DNA of 64,000 nt from Cellulomonas sp. NS3 (GCF_024757985.1 NZ_CP103289.1:1612001-1676000); one strand, 5' to 3'; counted from the first letter of the stretch, positions 17,955-27,062 are shown. The notes: a model not told the origin generated them from the sequence alone. Numbers and translations are program-made.

Positions 17955-18527
17955 TCAGCGTGCGGCGCGCAGCGTGTTCGCGCTGACCTTGTGCAGCAGC
18001 CGGCGCAGGTCCGCCGACTCCTCGGGCGTGAGGCCGAGGGCGGCGCCGATCGCGTCGGGCACCGGGGTGCTGCGCTCCTGCAGCTCGGCGCCCTTCACGG
18101 TGAGCGAGACGAGCACCGAGCGCTCGTCGTCGGCGCGGCGGCGACGGTCGACCAGGCCGGCCGCCTCGAGCCGCTTGAGCAGCGGCGACAGGGTCCCGTA
18201 GTCGAGCTGGATCTCGTCGACGAGCTCGCGGACCGTGCGCTCGCCCTGGCACCAGAGCACGCGCATGACGAGGTACTGCGGGTAGGTCAGGCCGAGGTCG
18301 TCGAGCAGCGGCCGGTACACCGAGGTGAGGTTGCGTGACGCGGAGTAGATGTCGAAGCAGATCATCGCCTCGAGCGCGCCGGGCTCGTCGCCGTCGGTCC
18401 CGGGTGCCGGTCCGTCGGCGGAAGGCCCGTCCGGGGCCACGCCCTCGGCCCGTGGTCGGCGCGCGCGTGCGCCGTGCGTCGTGGCGTCGTCGCTCACCGC
18501 TCGCCCACCCCCCGTGGTCGCGCTCAC
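17955..18527 (-). CDS. OhrR-type MarR-family peroxide-sensing regulator
   Basis: 190 residues. After a ~50-residue low-complexity extension comes an OhrR core: I-C-F-D-I-Y-S-A-S-R-N-L-T, Y-R-P-L-L-D-D-L-G-L-T-Y-P-Q-Y-L, then a winged helix with Y-G-T-L-S-P-L-L-K-R-L and D-E-R-S-V. The Cys of I-C-F matches the reactive Cys of Bacillus OhrR, and both Tyr that stabilise its sulfenate are present. It should repress an organic-peroxide response until that Cys is oxidised. The GTG at 18527 overlaps the stop of a 27-codon upstream frame; the GTG at 18497 is an alternative. The haloperoxidase-like gene just upstream is the likely target. Confidence 0.85.
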   Translation of the reverse strand: MSATTGGGRAVSDDATTHGARARRPRAEGVAPDGPSADGPAPGTDGDEPGALEAMICFDIYSASRNLTSVYRPLLDDLGLTYPQYLVMRVLWCQGERTVRELVDEIQLDYGTLSPLLKRLEAAGLVDRRRRADDERSVLVSLTVKGAELQERSTPVPDAIGAALGLTPEESADLRRLLHKVSANTLRAAR

Positions 18528-18607
18528 GACCGCACCGTGCCGGACGGGACGCCGCGCGGGCACGTGCGCCGCGGCGAGGTCGCCCCGGAGGGCTGGGTGG
18601 TGGTCAT
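18524..18607 (-). CDS. possible 27-residue leader ORF upstream of the OhrR-type gene
   Basis: An ATG frame of 27 codons whose TGA overlaps the GTG of the regulator (GTGA). It begins M-T-T-T-Q-P-S-G and contains one Cys (R-T-C-P). GGAG lies 5 bases before the ATG, and TACGAT (18617-18622) ends 9 bases before it. It resembles no known peptide. It could be a translational coupler, or simply the untranslated leader of the regulator. Confidence 0.35.
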   Translation of the reverse strand: MTTTQPSGATSPRRTCPRGVPSGTVRS

Positions 18608-18616
18608 GTCAGCTCC

Positions 18617-18622
18617 ATCGTA
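18617..18622 (-). promoter_or_regulatory. putative -10 element upstream of the OhrR-type gene
   Basis: TACGAT on the minus strand, 9 bases before the small leader frame; would allow the regulator to be made independently of the hydrolase. Confidence 0.4.
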
Positions 18623-18672
18623 GGTGGCCGACGCCGTGGCGGCCCGGGCACCCGGGCCGCCACAGCGGTGCG

Positions 18673-19677
<1,005 letters not shown>

Positions 19678-19751
19678 TTAGTAAGCAGTATGTACAAATA
19701 GGCCCGTCCGACCCATCCTGGTTCGACCCCGAGCAGAGAGCGAGAGTCCCG

Positions 19752-20567
19752 ATGAAGCGATTCCGCGAACGTTGTGTGCGTGCCGTCCTGGTCGGCGGGG
19801 TGGTGGGGGCGCTGGCCGTCCCCGTCGGCCTCGCCACGAGCGCCGGTGCGCACGGCTGGGTGACGTCACCCCCGAGCCGGCAGGACCACTGCAAGACCGG
19901 CGCCGCGCCGTTCGACTGCGGTCAGGTGAAGTACGAGCCGCAGAGCGTCGAGGCGCCCAAGGGCTCCATGCGCTGCAGCGGCGGCAACGCCCAGTTCGCC
20001 GTCCTCGACGACGCGAGCAAGCCGTGGCCCGTGACGTCCGTCGGGCGCTCGGTGACGTTCCAGTGGAAGCTCACCGCCGCGCACAACACGAGCACGTGGG
20101 AGTACTTCGTGGACGGTGTGCTGCACCGCACGTTCGACCAGGGCGGCGCCCAGCCGTCCGCGACGGTCAGCCACACGCTCACCGACCTGCCGACGGGCCG
20201 GCACACCGTCCTCGCCCGGTGGAACGTCTCGAACACCGCGATGGCGTTCTACAGCTGCGTCGACCTCCAGGTCGGCAGCGGCACGACGACGCCCACCCCC
20301 ACCCCGACGACGCCGACCCCCACGCCGACGAGCCCGACGCCCACGCCGACCCCGACGCCCACCGACCCGGGCACGTGCGCCGCGACGGCGTGGTCGGCCG
20401 CGGCGGTCTACACGAGCGGCGCACGCGTCTCGTACGCCGGGCGCACCTGGCAGGCGCAGTGGTGGACGCAGGGCGAGGCGCCGCGCGCGACCGAGTGGGG
20501 CGTGTGGCGGGACCTCGGACCCTGTGCGACGACGGCCGTGCGCACGGCCGGGCGCGCCGCGGTCTGA
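19752..20567 (+). CDS. lytic polysaccharide monooxygenase (AA10) with C-terminal CBM5/12-like module
   Basis: 271 residues. After signal cleavage the mature protein starts with His34 (A-G-A/H-G-W-V), the N-terminal half of the copper histidine brace. The second His is in T-A-A-H-N-T-S-T-W, and the axial position is Phe in M-A-F-Y-S-C-V-D. Cys pairs suggest disulfides. A Thr-Pro linker (about residues 178-210) leads to a ~50-residue module with W-S-A-A-A-V-Y and W-Q-A-Q-W-W-T, typical of CBM5/12 chitin-binding domains. It should cleave chitin oxidatively outside the cell; cellulose activity cannot be excluded. The region at 19680-19710 is AT-rich for this genome and probably holds the promoter. 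Confidence 0.92.
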   Translation: MKRFRERCVRAVLVGGVVGALAVPVGLATSAGAHGWVTSPPSRQDHCKTGAAPFDCGQVKYEPQSVEAPKGSMRCSGGNAQFAVLDDASKPWPVTSVGRSVTFQWKLTAAHNTSTWEYFVDGVLHRTFDQGGAQPSATVSHTLTDLPTGRHTVLARWNVSNTAMAFYSCVDLQVGSGTTTPTPTPTTPTPTPTSPTPTPTPTPTDPGTCAATAWSAAAVYTSGARVSYAGRTWQAQWWTQGEAPRATEWGVWRDLGPCATTAVRTAGRAAV

Positions 20568-20600
20568 CCCCGCCCTCGCGGCGCCGCAGCGCCGGACGAC

Positions 20601-20634
20601 GTCGGGGACCCGCCCGTGAGGGCAGGTCCCCGAC
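20601..20634. terminator. bidirectional hairpin terminator
   Basis: The 15-base arms GTCGGGGACCCGCCC and GGGCAGGTCCCCGAC pair with one mismatch around a GTGA loop, between the convergent LPMO and pseudo-protease genes. Confidence 0.8.
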
Positions 20635-20647
20635 GCCGCGCCGCTGG

Positions 20648-22150
20648 TCAGCGCACCTGCGGTGCCCCCGTGATCTCCAGCTTCGCCGGCAGCGTTCCGT
20701 TCACGTTGCGGTAGACCCACAGGCGTGACGTGGCGTCGACGCCCAGGACGTCGGCACGGCCGTCACGGTCCCAGTCCGAGGCCATGACCGCCTTGAACGG
20801 GCTCCACCCCTGACCGATGTGCACCCGGGCGGTCAGGCCGTTGCCGTTGTGCGGGTAGTACCAGAGCTGGCCGTCGGCGTCGACGCCCACGACGTCGGCG
20901 TGCCCGTCGCCGCTGTAGTCGGCCGCCATGACGTGCCGGAACGAGCCCCAGCCGCTGCCGAGCGGCACCTTGCTCGGCAGGGTCCCGTTCACGTTGACGT
21001 AGAGCCACAGGTTCCCGTCGGCGTCGACACCCAGGACGTCGGCCCTGCCGTCGTTGTTCCAGTCGTCGGCGCTGACGTGCGTGAAGCCCTGCCAGCCCGA
21101 CCCGATCTGCACGCGCTTGGACAGCGCACCGCCGTTGTGCGGGTAGTACCACATCAGCCCGTCGGCATCGACGCCCAGGACGTCCGCGTGCCCGTCCCCG
21201 CTGAAGTCGGTGGCCACGACGTGACGGAACGACGCCCAGCCGGTCCCGAGCTGGGTGCGGGGCGACAGGCCGTTGCCGTCGTGCGGGTAGTACCAGAGGG
21301 TCCCGCGGACGTCGACGCCCAGCACGTCGGCGTGCCCGTCGCCGCTCCAGTCGTCCGCGGTGAGGCGGGCGAGGGGCACGTTCGACATGCCCGCGGTGAG
21401 CCAGCTCCGCACGTTGTCGAGGCGGGTCTCGGTGGCGCCCTGCTGCGTGGTGGTCTGCCCGAGGCAGCCGCCCTGGTAGGCGGTGTGGTGGATCGCGACG
21501 AGCTCGAGCGCTCCGGTGGCGGTGGTCCGCAGGGCCGGGCCGCCGGCGTCGCCCTTGCAGATCGTCGCGCCGGTGCTCTGCGCCTGGATGCCGAGGGTGT
21601 CCGTGGCGACGGCGCTGACCGTGAACGTCGCCGCGTGTGCGGTGTCGGGCACGATCTGCGTGCTCGTGCGCCCGTAGCCCGCGATCGTCAGGGCGTCGCC
21701 GACCGCCGGCGGGGTGGTGGCGACCCTGACGGGCGCGACCGCCGTGACCGGGGAGGCCAGGCGCGCCAGCACGAGGTCGCGGCCGGGGTGGGGGAGCACG
21801 TGGTCGACCGCCACGACCTGGCCCGTGGTGGCCGTCAGGTCCGCGCGCCCGATCGTGGCCGTCGTCGCCTGCGACGGGGGGCCGGCGGTCACCGGCGCGC
21901 CGGCCGGGCCGGTGAAGCACGACGCCGCGGTGACGACCCAGAACGCGTCCACCAGCGACCCCGAGCACGCGTGGGTCCCGCCGATCTCGAGCCGGACCGT
22001 CGCCGCGGCGACCGGCGGGGTGGGCGGCGGGCCCTGGACCGCGTGGGCGACGGGGATCCCGACGGCGGCGAGGGCGAGCGCGACCGCGCCGACCTGGACG
22101 CCCCGCGCGATGCGGCTCGTCGGTGCCGCGGACTGGGTGCGGGCGTTCAC
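20648..22150 (-). CDS. secreted trypsin-fold pseudo-protease with five FG-GAP/VCBS-like repeats
   Basis: 500 residues: a signal peptide ending about A-H-A (residue 37), an S1 chymotrypsin-fold domain (about 50-255), then five 48-residue repeats from ~267. Each repeat carries a D-x-S/N-G/N-D-G-x-A-D-V-L-G-V-D calcium-loop-like motif and W-Y-Y-P or W-x-Y. In the S1 domain the catalytic Asp is kept (R-D-L-V-L-A-R). The His motif reads V-V-T-A-A-S-C (Ser77), and the nucleophile motif reads G-D-A-G-G-P (Ala202). It should be unable to act as a serine protease and may bind proteins or glycans. The GTG start overlaps the upstream gene's TGA, so the two are translationally coupled. Confidence 0.85.
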   Translation of the reverse strand: MNARTQSAAPTSRIARGVQVGAVALALAAVGIPVAHAVQGPPPTPPVAAATVRLEIGGTHACSGSLVDAFWVVTAASCFTGPAGAPVTAGPPSQATTATIGRADLTATTGQVVAVDHVLPHPGRDLVLARLASPVTAVAPVRVATTPPAVGDALTIAGYGRTSTQIVPDTAHAATFTVSAVATDTLGIQAQSTGATICKGDAGGPALRTTATGALELVAIHHTAYQGGCLGQTTTQQGATETRLDNVRSWLTAGMSNVPLARLTADDWSGDGHADVLGVDVRGTLWYYPHDGNGLSPRTQLGTGWASFRHVVATDFSGDGHADVLGVDADGLMWYYPHNGGALSKRVQIGSGWQGFTHVSADDWNNDGRADVLGVDADGNLWLYVNVNGTLPSKVPLGSGWGSFRHVMAADYSGDGHADVVGVDADGQLWYYPHNGNGLTARVHIGQGWSPFKAVMASDWDRDGRADVLGVDATSRLWVYRNVNGTLPAKLEITGAPQVR

Positions 22151-22662
22151 CAGGCACCGAACCGGAGCTCGACGAGGATGGCCTCGGGCATCTCGGAGCC
22201 GTCACCGGGGTCGACCGCGACCGAGGCGTTGACCGGCACGTCGTAGGTCTCCTCGTCGCCCCCGGGCAGCTGGGCGGTGGCCTCGACGGGCTTGCTGCCC
22301 CCACGGAGCAGGAACGTGTTCGGGACCTCGAGGGTGAGGAACCCGCGCGCGCCTGTGGTCCGGAAGCAGTACGTGGCGCCGTAAGGCTCCTCCTCGAGCA
22401 CCGTCTCGACCTGGATCAGACCGATCGGGCACGCCCCGTCGGTCGCGGGCACGAACTCCACGTGCCCGTCCCCGGTGAGCACCGTGAGCCCGTGCTCGGC
22501 CAGGATCGCGTCGGCACCCGGGTAGGCGAAGTCCTCCACCAACGAGGACTGCGCCTCGACCGCCGCACCGTCCGCGGCGACCGCCGCACCACCACCGCTC
22601 AGAGCCACCACCGCGCCGGCCACCACGGCCGACACCCCCACCCAGCCCACGACACTTCTCAC
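22147..22662 (-). CDS. secreted protein of unknown function, coupled to the pseudo-protease
   Basis: 171 residues with a clear signal peptide (cleavage near A-A-V-A/A-D-G). The mature part has two Cys (G-A-C-P-I, T-Y-C-F-R), the segment Y-P-G-A-D-A-I-L-A-E-H-G and a C-terminal beta-rich stretch L-T-L-E-V-P. I recall similar secreted proteins in streptomycetes beside trypsin-like genes, but no function is known. I chose the GTG at 22662, 8 bases after GGAG; GTGs at 22668 and 22671 are alternatives. Its TGA overlaps the pseudo-protease GTG. It could be a partner of that protein or a secreted antidote to the upstream toxin; neither is shown. Confidence 0.7.
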   Translation of the reverse strand: MRSVVGWVGVSAVVAGAVVALSGGGAAVAADGAAVEAQSSLVEDFAYPGADAILAEHGLTVLTGDGHVEFVPATDGACPIGLIQVETVLEEEPYGATYCFRTTGARGFLTLEVPNTFLLRGGSKPVEATAQLPGGDEETYDVPVNASVAVDPGDGSEMPEAILVELRFGAW

Positions 22663-22807
22663 GTCCACCACTCCGTTCGGTCGTTGTCTCGATCCTGCGA
22701 TTCGTCCCAGCGACGGACGGCACGGGGCCCTGCCGTCCGGGTGCTCGCTCGTGCGCCGCTCCGCCGCGCCGAGGATGTCCGCCCCGGTGCGACGACGTCG
22801 GCGCGGC

Positions 22808-22872
22808 CCCGCTGCCGCCGCTGCCGCCGCTGCGGCCGCTGCCGCCGCTGCGGCCGCTGCCGCCGCTGCCGC
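22808..22872. repeat. GC triplet/hexanucleotide repeat tract
   Basis: About 65 bp of near-perfect GCCGCT/GCGGCC units between the toxin stop and the secreted-protein start. It would read as about 22 consecutive alanines in one frame on either strand, but no gene I can support covers it. It is the most repetitive DNA in the window and is prone to slippage. Confidence 0.85.
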
Positions 22873-22919
22873 GGGGGTGCGTCCGAGGTCCCGGCGGGGT
22901 CCGGCCCCGCCCGGACCGG

Positions 22920-25900
22920 TCATGTGGTCGAGCACCATCCCACGGGCATGTCGTCCGGCCCCGCGGGCGTGGCGGTCCCGGTCGGACGGGGGAAGACGCG
23001 GCCGTCCGGGGCCCGGTCGTGCCGGTACTCCTGCACGTGCGGCGTCGGCACCCCGCGGTGCGCGTCGCCGACGAGGTCGACGCGCCGCAGGATCACGCCG
23101 TCGGCGTCGTAGACCGCGTAGTTCGTGATCTGACCGTTCCGCACGCGGAAGAGCGTGCCGTTCGCCGGCCCCGCGGCATCCTGGGCACCACCTGCAGGGA
23201 AGTCGCCGACCGGCCACTCCGTCGCGTCGGAGAGGTCGATGCCCCCGCTGTTGTGCACCAGGACGTCGAGCTCGCTCACGTGGTACGTGTGCAGGTCCGC
23301 GACCGACAGGTTGTACGCGGTGCCGGTGCGGCGGGAGCCGAGGTCGACCGGCCGGGTGACGGCTACGTCCCGGCCGTCGGCGGTCAGCACCTTCTCGCCG
23401 AGGCCCAGCTCCTCGGCGCCCTCCCACCTCGCGTCGGACACGGACCAGAAGGGGTGGTCCTCGGTCGTGACGACCGGGGCACCGTCGATCTCGACGTCGA
23501 CGAGGTCGTCCTGGTGCACCCAGACCCGGGTCACGGCCCTGCCGCCCTGCCTCCCTGAGGCAGGGTCCGTGGCGAGGACCTCGTCACCGACCCGGATCCC
23601 GCCGATCGGCACCCGGCTGCCGTCTCCCATGAGCACGAGCGTGTCAGCAGCGAAGCTGTTGCCCGCGCGGCAGGCGGCGCCCGTGGGGAAGTCGTCGGCG
23701 TTGGTGCGGCGGCCAGTCGCGATCCCGTTCAGGATCGTGTCGACGTACCCACGCAGCCGGTCGGTCAGCAGCGCGACCTTGGCGCTGCCGGCCGCCGTGC
23801 CGACGGCCGGCACCATGGCGAGCAGCGAGAGCCCGGCCCCGAGCCAGTCGCCGCGGGCGGCGGAGACCGCCCCGTCCAGCGCGTCGCACACCTCACCGAC
23901 GGCGGGGATGAGCCCGCACAGCCCGAGAGCGAGCTGCGCGACGTCCCACATCAGCTCGTCGTTCTCCCCGACGAACGTCCGGAACTGCCCGAACATCTGG
24001 CAGCCCAGGGAGTCGCGGTTCGCCGGCGAGTCGCACTGGGCGGGATTCAGCATGACCTCGCCGAAGGCCCTGAACCCGTCCACGCACACGTCAGGTGATC
24101 CGAGCGCCGTGTCGACGGACGTGAGGCAGCTCCAGTAGCGGTGCGTGTCGACGGCGGCGCCTTGTCCGTCCCCGTCGCTGCCCGGCGCCGTGCTGCGGTC
24201 GTTCGCCTCCCACTCCCGGAGGCGGGTGGTGTAGGTCGCCGCCGCGGCCCGGGCCGCCTGGTCGGCCGCCACCGCGTCCAGACCCGCGGCGGTGGCCGAC
24301 GCGCGGGCATCCTGCTTCGCCCACTGCGCCGCCGCAGCGTCCACGCTGGCGCGCTCCGCCGCCGCCGAGGCGGTCAGCGCGGACCGGGCGGCGTTGTCGG
24401 CCGAGCTCTGGGCCTTCGCGGCGGCGGCCTTCGCGGTCTGCGCGGAGGCGGCGGCCTGGTCGGCGGAGGCCTTCGCCGCGGTGGCGGACTGGGTCGCCTG
24501 CTCCGCGTAGGCTGCGGCCTGCCTGGCGGCGGCCCGCGCCTGGTCTGCGTGGGCCGCAGCCTCGGCTGCGGCTCCCCGGGCCACTGCGGCGACGCGGCGC
24601 GCCTCTGCGGCGTCCGCGAGGGCCTTCTGGCCGTACTCCTGGGCCTGGCGCACGAGGGCGCGCACGGCCTGGACGTGCGCCGCCTGCTCCGTGTCGCGCT
24701 GCGCGGCCTGGAACTGGCCCACCGTCAGGAAGTACGACCCGTAGGACGCCGGCCCCGCGAGTGCGACCTGGGCGGCGGCCTTGACCTCGGGGCCGCCGGC
24801 CTCGAGCACCCGCGCGATCTCGACCCGCTGGTCGACGGCGCGCGCGGCGTGCTGCCCGGTGCGCAGGAACTCGTGAGCCTGCTGCGGGGTCCCGGCCAGA
24901 GCCTGCTGGGTCGCGGCGTAGAGCGCAGGGCCGGGCTTGGCGGCCAGGATCCGGGAGAGCGCGAGGCGGTCGTCGACGGTCTTGCGGGGGTAGGCGCGCG
25001 TCCGCAGGAACGTCGCGACCGCAGCGTCGTCCCCGTCGAGCGACGCCCGAGCGGCGGTCTTCTCCTGCCCGTCCGGCAGGGTGTCGACGAGGTGCCAGAC
25101 CCGGGCCCGGTTGTCCTGTGCGGCGGCGGCCCTGCGGCCCTCGGTCAGCCACGACCGCAGCACGACCTCGTCCCCGGCGAGGGCCTCGGCGGCTGCGGCC
25201 TTGGTCCACTCCCCGCCGGTGGTCATCAGCGCGAGCGCCGCACGCCGACCCTTGCCGAGCACCACCGAGGTGGTGGCGCCGCCGGCGGTGGCCTCGTCCA
25301 GGAGGGCGCGAGTCGCCGCGGGCACCCGCGCGTCCTCCTCGGTGTCCCACCGCAGGTCCTGGTTCCACGCGGCGAGCTCGCCACCGGTCGCGGTGGTCTC
25401 CTTCTCGGCGGCGACCGCGGCCTGGGCCTCGGCCACGCCGTGCTCGGTCGCCTCGGCGAGGCGGGCCGCGTCGGCGTCCCGGGCCAGCTTCTCGACGCTC
25501 TCGGCCTGCTTCGCGGCGGCGACCGCGAGCTCCGACGCGGCGGTCGCCTGCTCGGCGTGCCGGGTCGAGGCTGCTGCGGCCTGGGCGGCGATGCCGGCCT
25601 GGGCGGCTGCCTCGTCCGCTGCCGCCGCGGCGCGTGCGGCGTGCTCGCCGGCCTGCCGGGCGAAGGCGAACGCCTCGTCCGACGCCTGTGCCGCCGCCTG
25701 CGCGAACTGCAGGCTGCGCTGCGCCGCCCCGGCCGCCCGCGCCGCCTGGGTCTTGGCAGCCGCAGCCGCCGCCCGGGTCTTCCTCGCCTGCTCCGCCGAC
25801 ACCCCGGCCTGCTGGGACGCCTGGTCCGCTGCGGCCGCTGCCGCGTCAGCGTTCACGCTCGCGCTGGCCGCCGCGCTGGCGGCCTTGCCGGCCTCCGCCA

Positions 25901-27062
25901 GCGCCGCGTCGCGCTGTGCCCGGACCGCGTCCAGCGCCGCAGCCTGCGCCGCCGCGTCCCGCGCCGCCTGCGCCGCCGCACGTGCGGCACCGGCCTTGCT
26001 CGCGTCGGTCCGGGCTGCTGCTGCCGCCGACTGTGCCGACGCGGCGGCCCGTGCGGTCAGGGACGCCGCCGCGGTGGCCCGGCGCGCTCCGTCGGCCGCC
26101 GTCTGCGCCGCTCGCAGTGCCGCGCTGGACGCCGAGACGGCCTCGGAGGCCGCCCCCTCGGCTGCCGCGGCGGCGTCCGCGGCGCGTCCCGCTGCTGCCG
26201 ACGCACCCTCTGCGGCTCCGCCCGCGGCCCGGGTCTCCTCGAGGGCCTCCTCCGCGGCGACGCGGGCCCGGTCCGCCGCGCTCACGGCGCGCGCGGACGC
26301 CTCGGACGCAGACGCGGCCTCCGTCGCGGTCACCTGCCCGGACTGCCTCGCCTGCTCGGTCAGCCCGCGGACCGTGGCCGTCTCCGCGTCCCGCGCCCGC
26401 GCCACGTCCTGACCGTTGGTCACGAACTCGTGCAGCTCCTCGGGCGTGCCGGCCAACGCCGCCTGCGCGGCCGCGTCCAGCGCCGGACCGCTGTTGTTCG
26501 GTGCCCCGCGCAGCATCGCGGCGGCCATCAGACGCTCGTCGAGGTGACGTGTCTCGGTGAGCCCCGTGGCCAGGAACTCCGACCACGCCGCGGCGTCGCC
26601 GGCCAGCGCCTTCTGGGCGGCCGCACGTGTCGCAGGCCCGCCGGTGTCCAACGCGCGCGCGACCCGCAGCCGCTCGTCGGCGTTCCAGGCCGCCCGGAAC
26701 CCGCCGTCGGCGAACGCGCGCTGCTCCGCTTCCGACCCTGCCAGCGCCTTCGACGCGGCGCTCTTGAGCGCCGGTCCGTCCGTGCTGCCCAGCACCTGGA
26801 CCGACGTGCGGTAGTCCGCTGCGAGGGCCTCGTCGAACCCGGATCCCAGGAACGCCTCGAGGTCCGCCTCGGAGCCCAGCAACGCCGCCTCGGCGGCCCG
26901 CCGGACCGACGGGGTGCCCGACGCGAGGAGCGACACCGCCCAGACGCGGTCGCCGACGGGATCGGTGATCTCGTCCGCGGCGGCGGGCGTCACGCCCACC
27001 GTCCAGCCCAGCGTCGACGCGACCAGACCAGCGACCATCGTCTGCCAACGCACGCGCGCCAC
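22920..27062 (-). CDS. Sec-exported ALF-repeat polymorphic toxin with Hint domain and C-terminal toxin module
   Basis: 1380 residues. A signal peptide (P-A-A-A/D) is followed by ALF repeats of the form A-L-A-G-x-x-x-x-x-x-x-F-x-x-x-G (about 45-230 and 600-790). Two very Ala-rich coiled-coil-like regions (about 240-570 and 800-960) separate them. A Hint (intein-like) domain starts near 1134 (N-S-F-A-A-D-T-L-V-L-M) and ends V-L-V-H-N/S near 1270. The last ~110 residues contain K/R-R-V-D-L-V-G-D-A-H-R-G-V-P-T-P-H-V-Q-E-Y, resembling the polymorphic toxin type 24 family (predicted RNase); I am moderately sure of that subfamily. The Hint domain should release the tip. The GTG at 27062 follows GGGGGAG. 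No typical cytosolic immunity gene follows. Confidence 0.85.
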   Translation of the reverse strand: MARVRWQTMVAGLVASTLGWTVGVTPAAADEITDPVGDRVWAVSLLASGTPSVRRAAEAALLGSEADLEAFLGSGFDEALAADYRTSVQVLGSTDGPALKSAASKALAGSEAEQRAFADGGFRAAWNADERLRVARALDTGGPATRAAAQKALAGDAAAWSEFLATGLTETRHLDERLMAAAMLRGAPNNSGPALDAAAQAALAGTPEELHEFVTNGQDVARARDAETATVRGLTEQARQSGQVTATEAASASEASARAVSAADRARVAAEEALEETRAAGGAAEGASAAAGRAADAAAAAEGAASEAVSASSAALRAAQTAADGARRATAAASLTARAAASAQSAAAAARTDASKAGAARAAAQAARDAAAQAAALDAVRAQRDAALAEAGKAASAAASASVNADAAAAAADQASQQAGVSAEQARKTRAAAAAAKTQAARAAGAAQRSLQFAQAAAQASDEAFAFARQAGEHAARAAAAADEAAAQAGIAAQAAAASTRHAEQATAASELAVAAAKQAESVEKLARDADAARLAEATEHGVAEAQAAVAAEKETTATGGELAAWNQDLRWDTEEDARVPAATRALLDEATAGGATTSVVLGKGRRAALALMTTGGEWTKAAAAEALAGDEVVLRSWLTEGRRAAAAQDNRARVWHLVDTLPDGQEKTAARASLDGDDAAVATFLRTRAYPRKTVDDRLALSRILAAKPGPALYAATQQALAGTPQQAHEFLRTGQHAARAVDQRVEIARVLEAGGPEVKAAAQVALAGPASYGSYFLTVGQFQAAQRDTEQAAHVQAVRALVRQAQEYGQKALADAAEARRVAAVARGAAAEAAAHADQARAAARQAAAYAEQATQSATAAKASADQAAASAQTAKAAAAKAQSSADNAARSALTASAAAERASVDAAAAQWAKQDARASATAAGLDAVAADQAARAAAATYTTRLREWEANDRSTAPGSDGDGQGAAVDTHRYWSCLTSVDTALGSPDVCVDGFRAFGEVMLNPAQCDSPANRDSLGCQMFGQFRTFVGENDELMWDVAQLALGLCGLIPAVGEVCDALDGAVSAARGDWLGAGLSLLAMVPAVGTAAGSAKVALLTDRLRGYVDTILNGIATGRRTNADDFPTGAACRAGNSFAADTLVLMGDGSRVPIGGIRVGDEVLATDPASGRQGGRAVTRVWVHQDDLVDVEIDGAPVVTTEDHPFWSVSDARWEGAEELGLGEKVLTADGRDVAVTRPVDLGSRRTGTAYNLSVADLHTYHVSELDVLVHNSGGIDLSDATEWPVGDFPAGGAQDAAGPANGTLFRVRNGQITNYAVYDADGVILRRVDLVGDAHRGVPTPHVQEYRHDRAPDGRVFPRPTGTATPAGPDDMPVGWCSTT

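Noticed and set aside
20648-22150. Active secreted trypsin-like protease
   Set aside because: The His and Ser of the triad are replaced by Ser77 and Ala202 when the codons are read directly, so protease activity is not supported.
22663-22919. Poly-alanine frames across the triplet repeat as a possible immunity gene
   Set aside because: The frames are only open because of the repeat; no start with a ribosome-binding site and no sequence complexity outside the Ala run.
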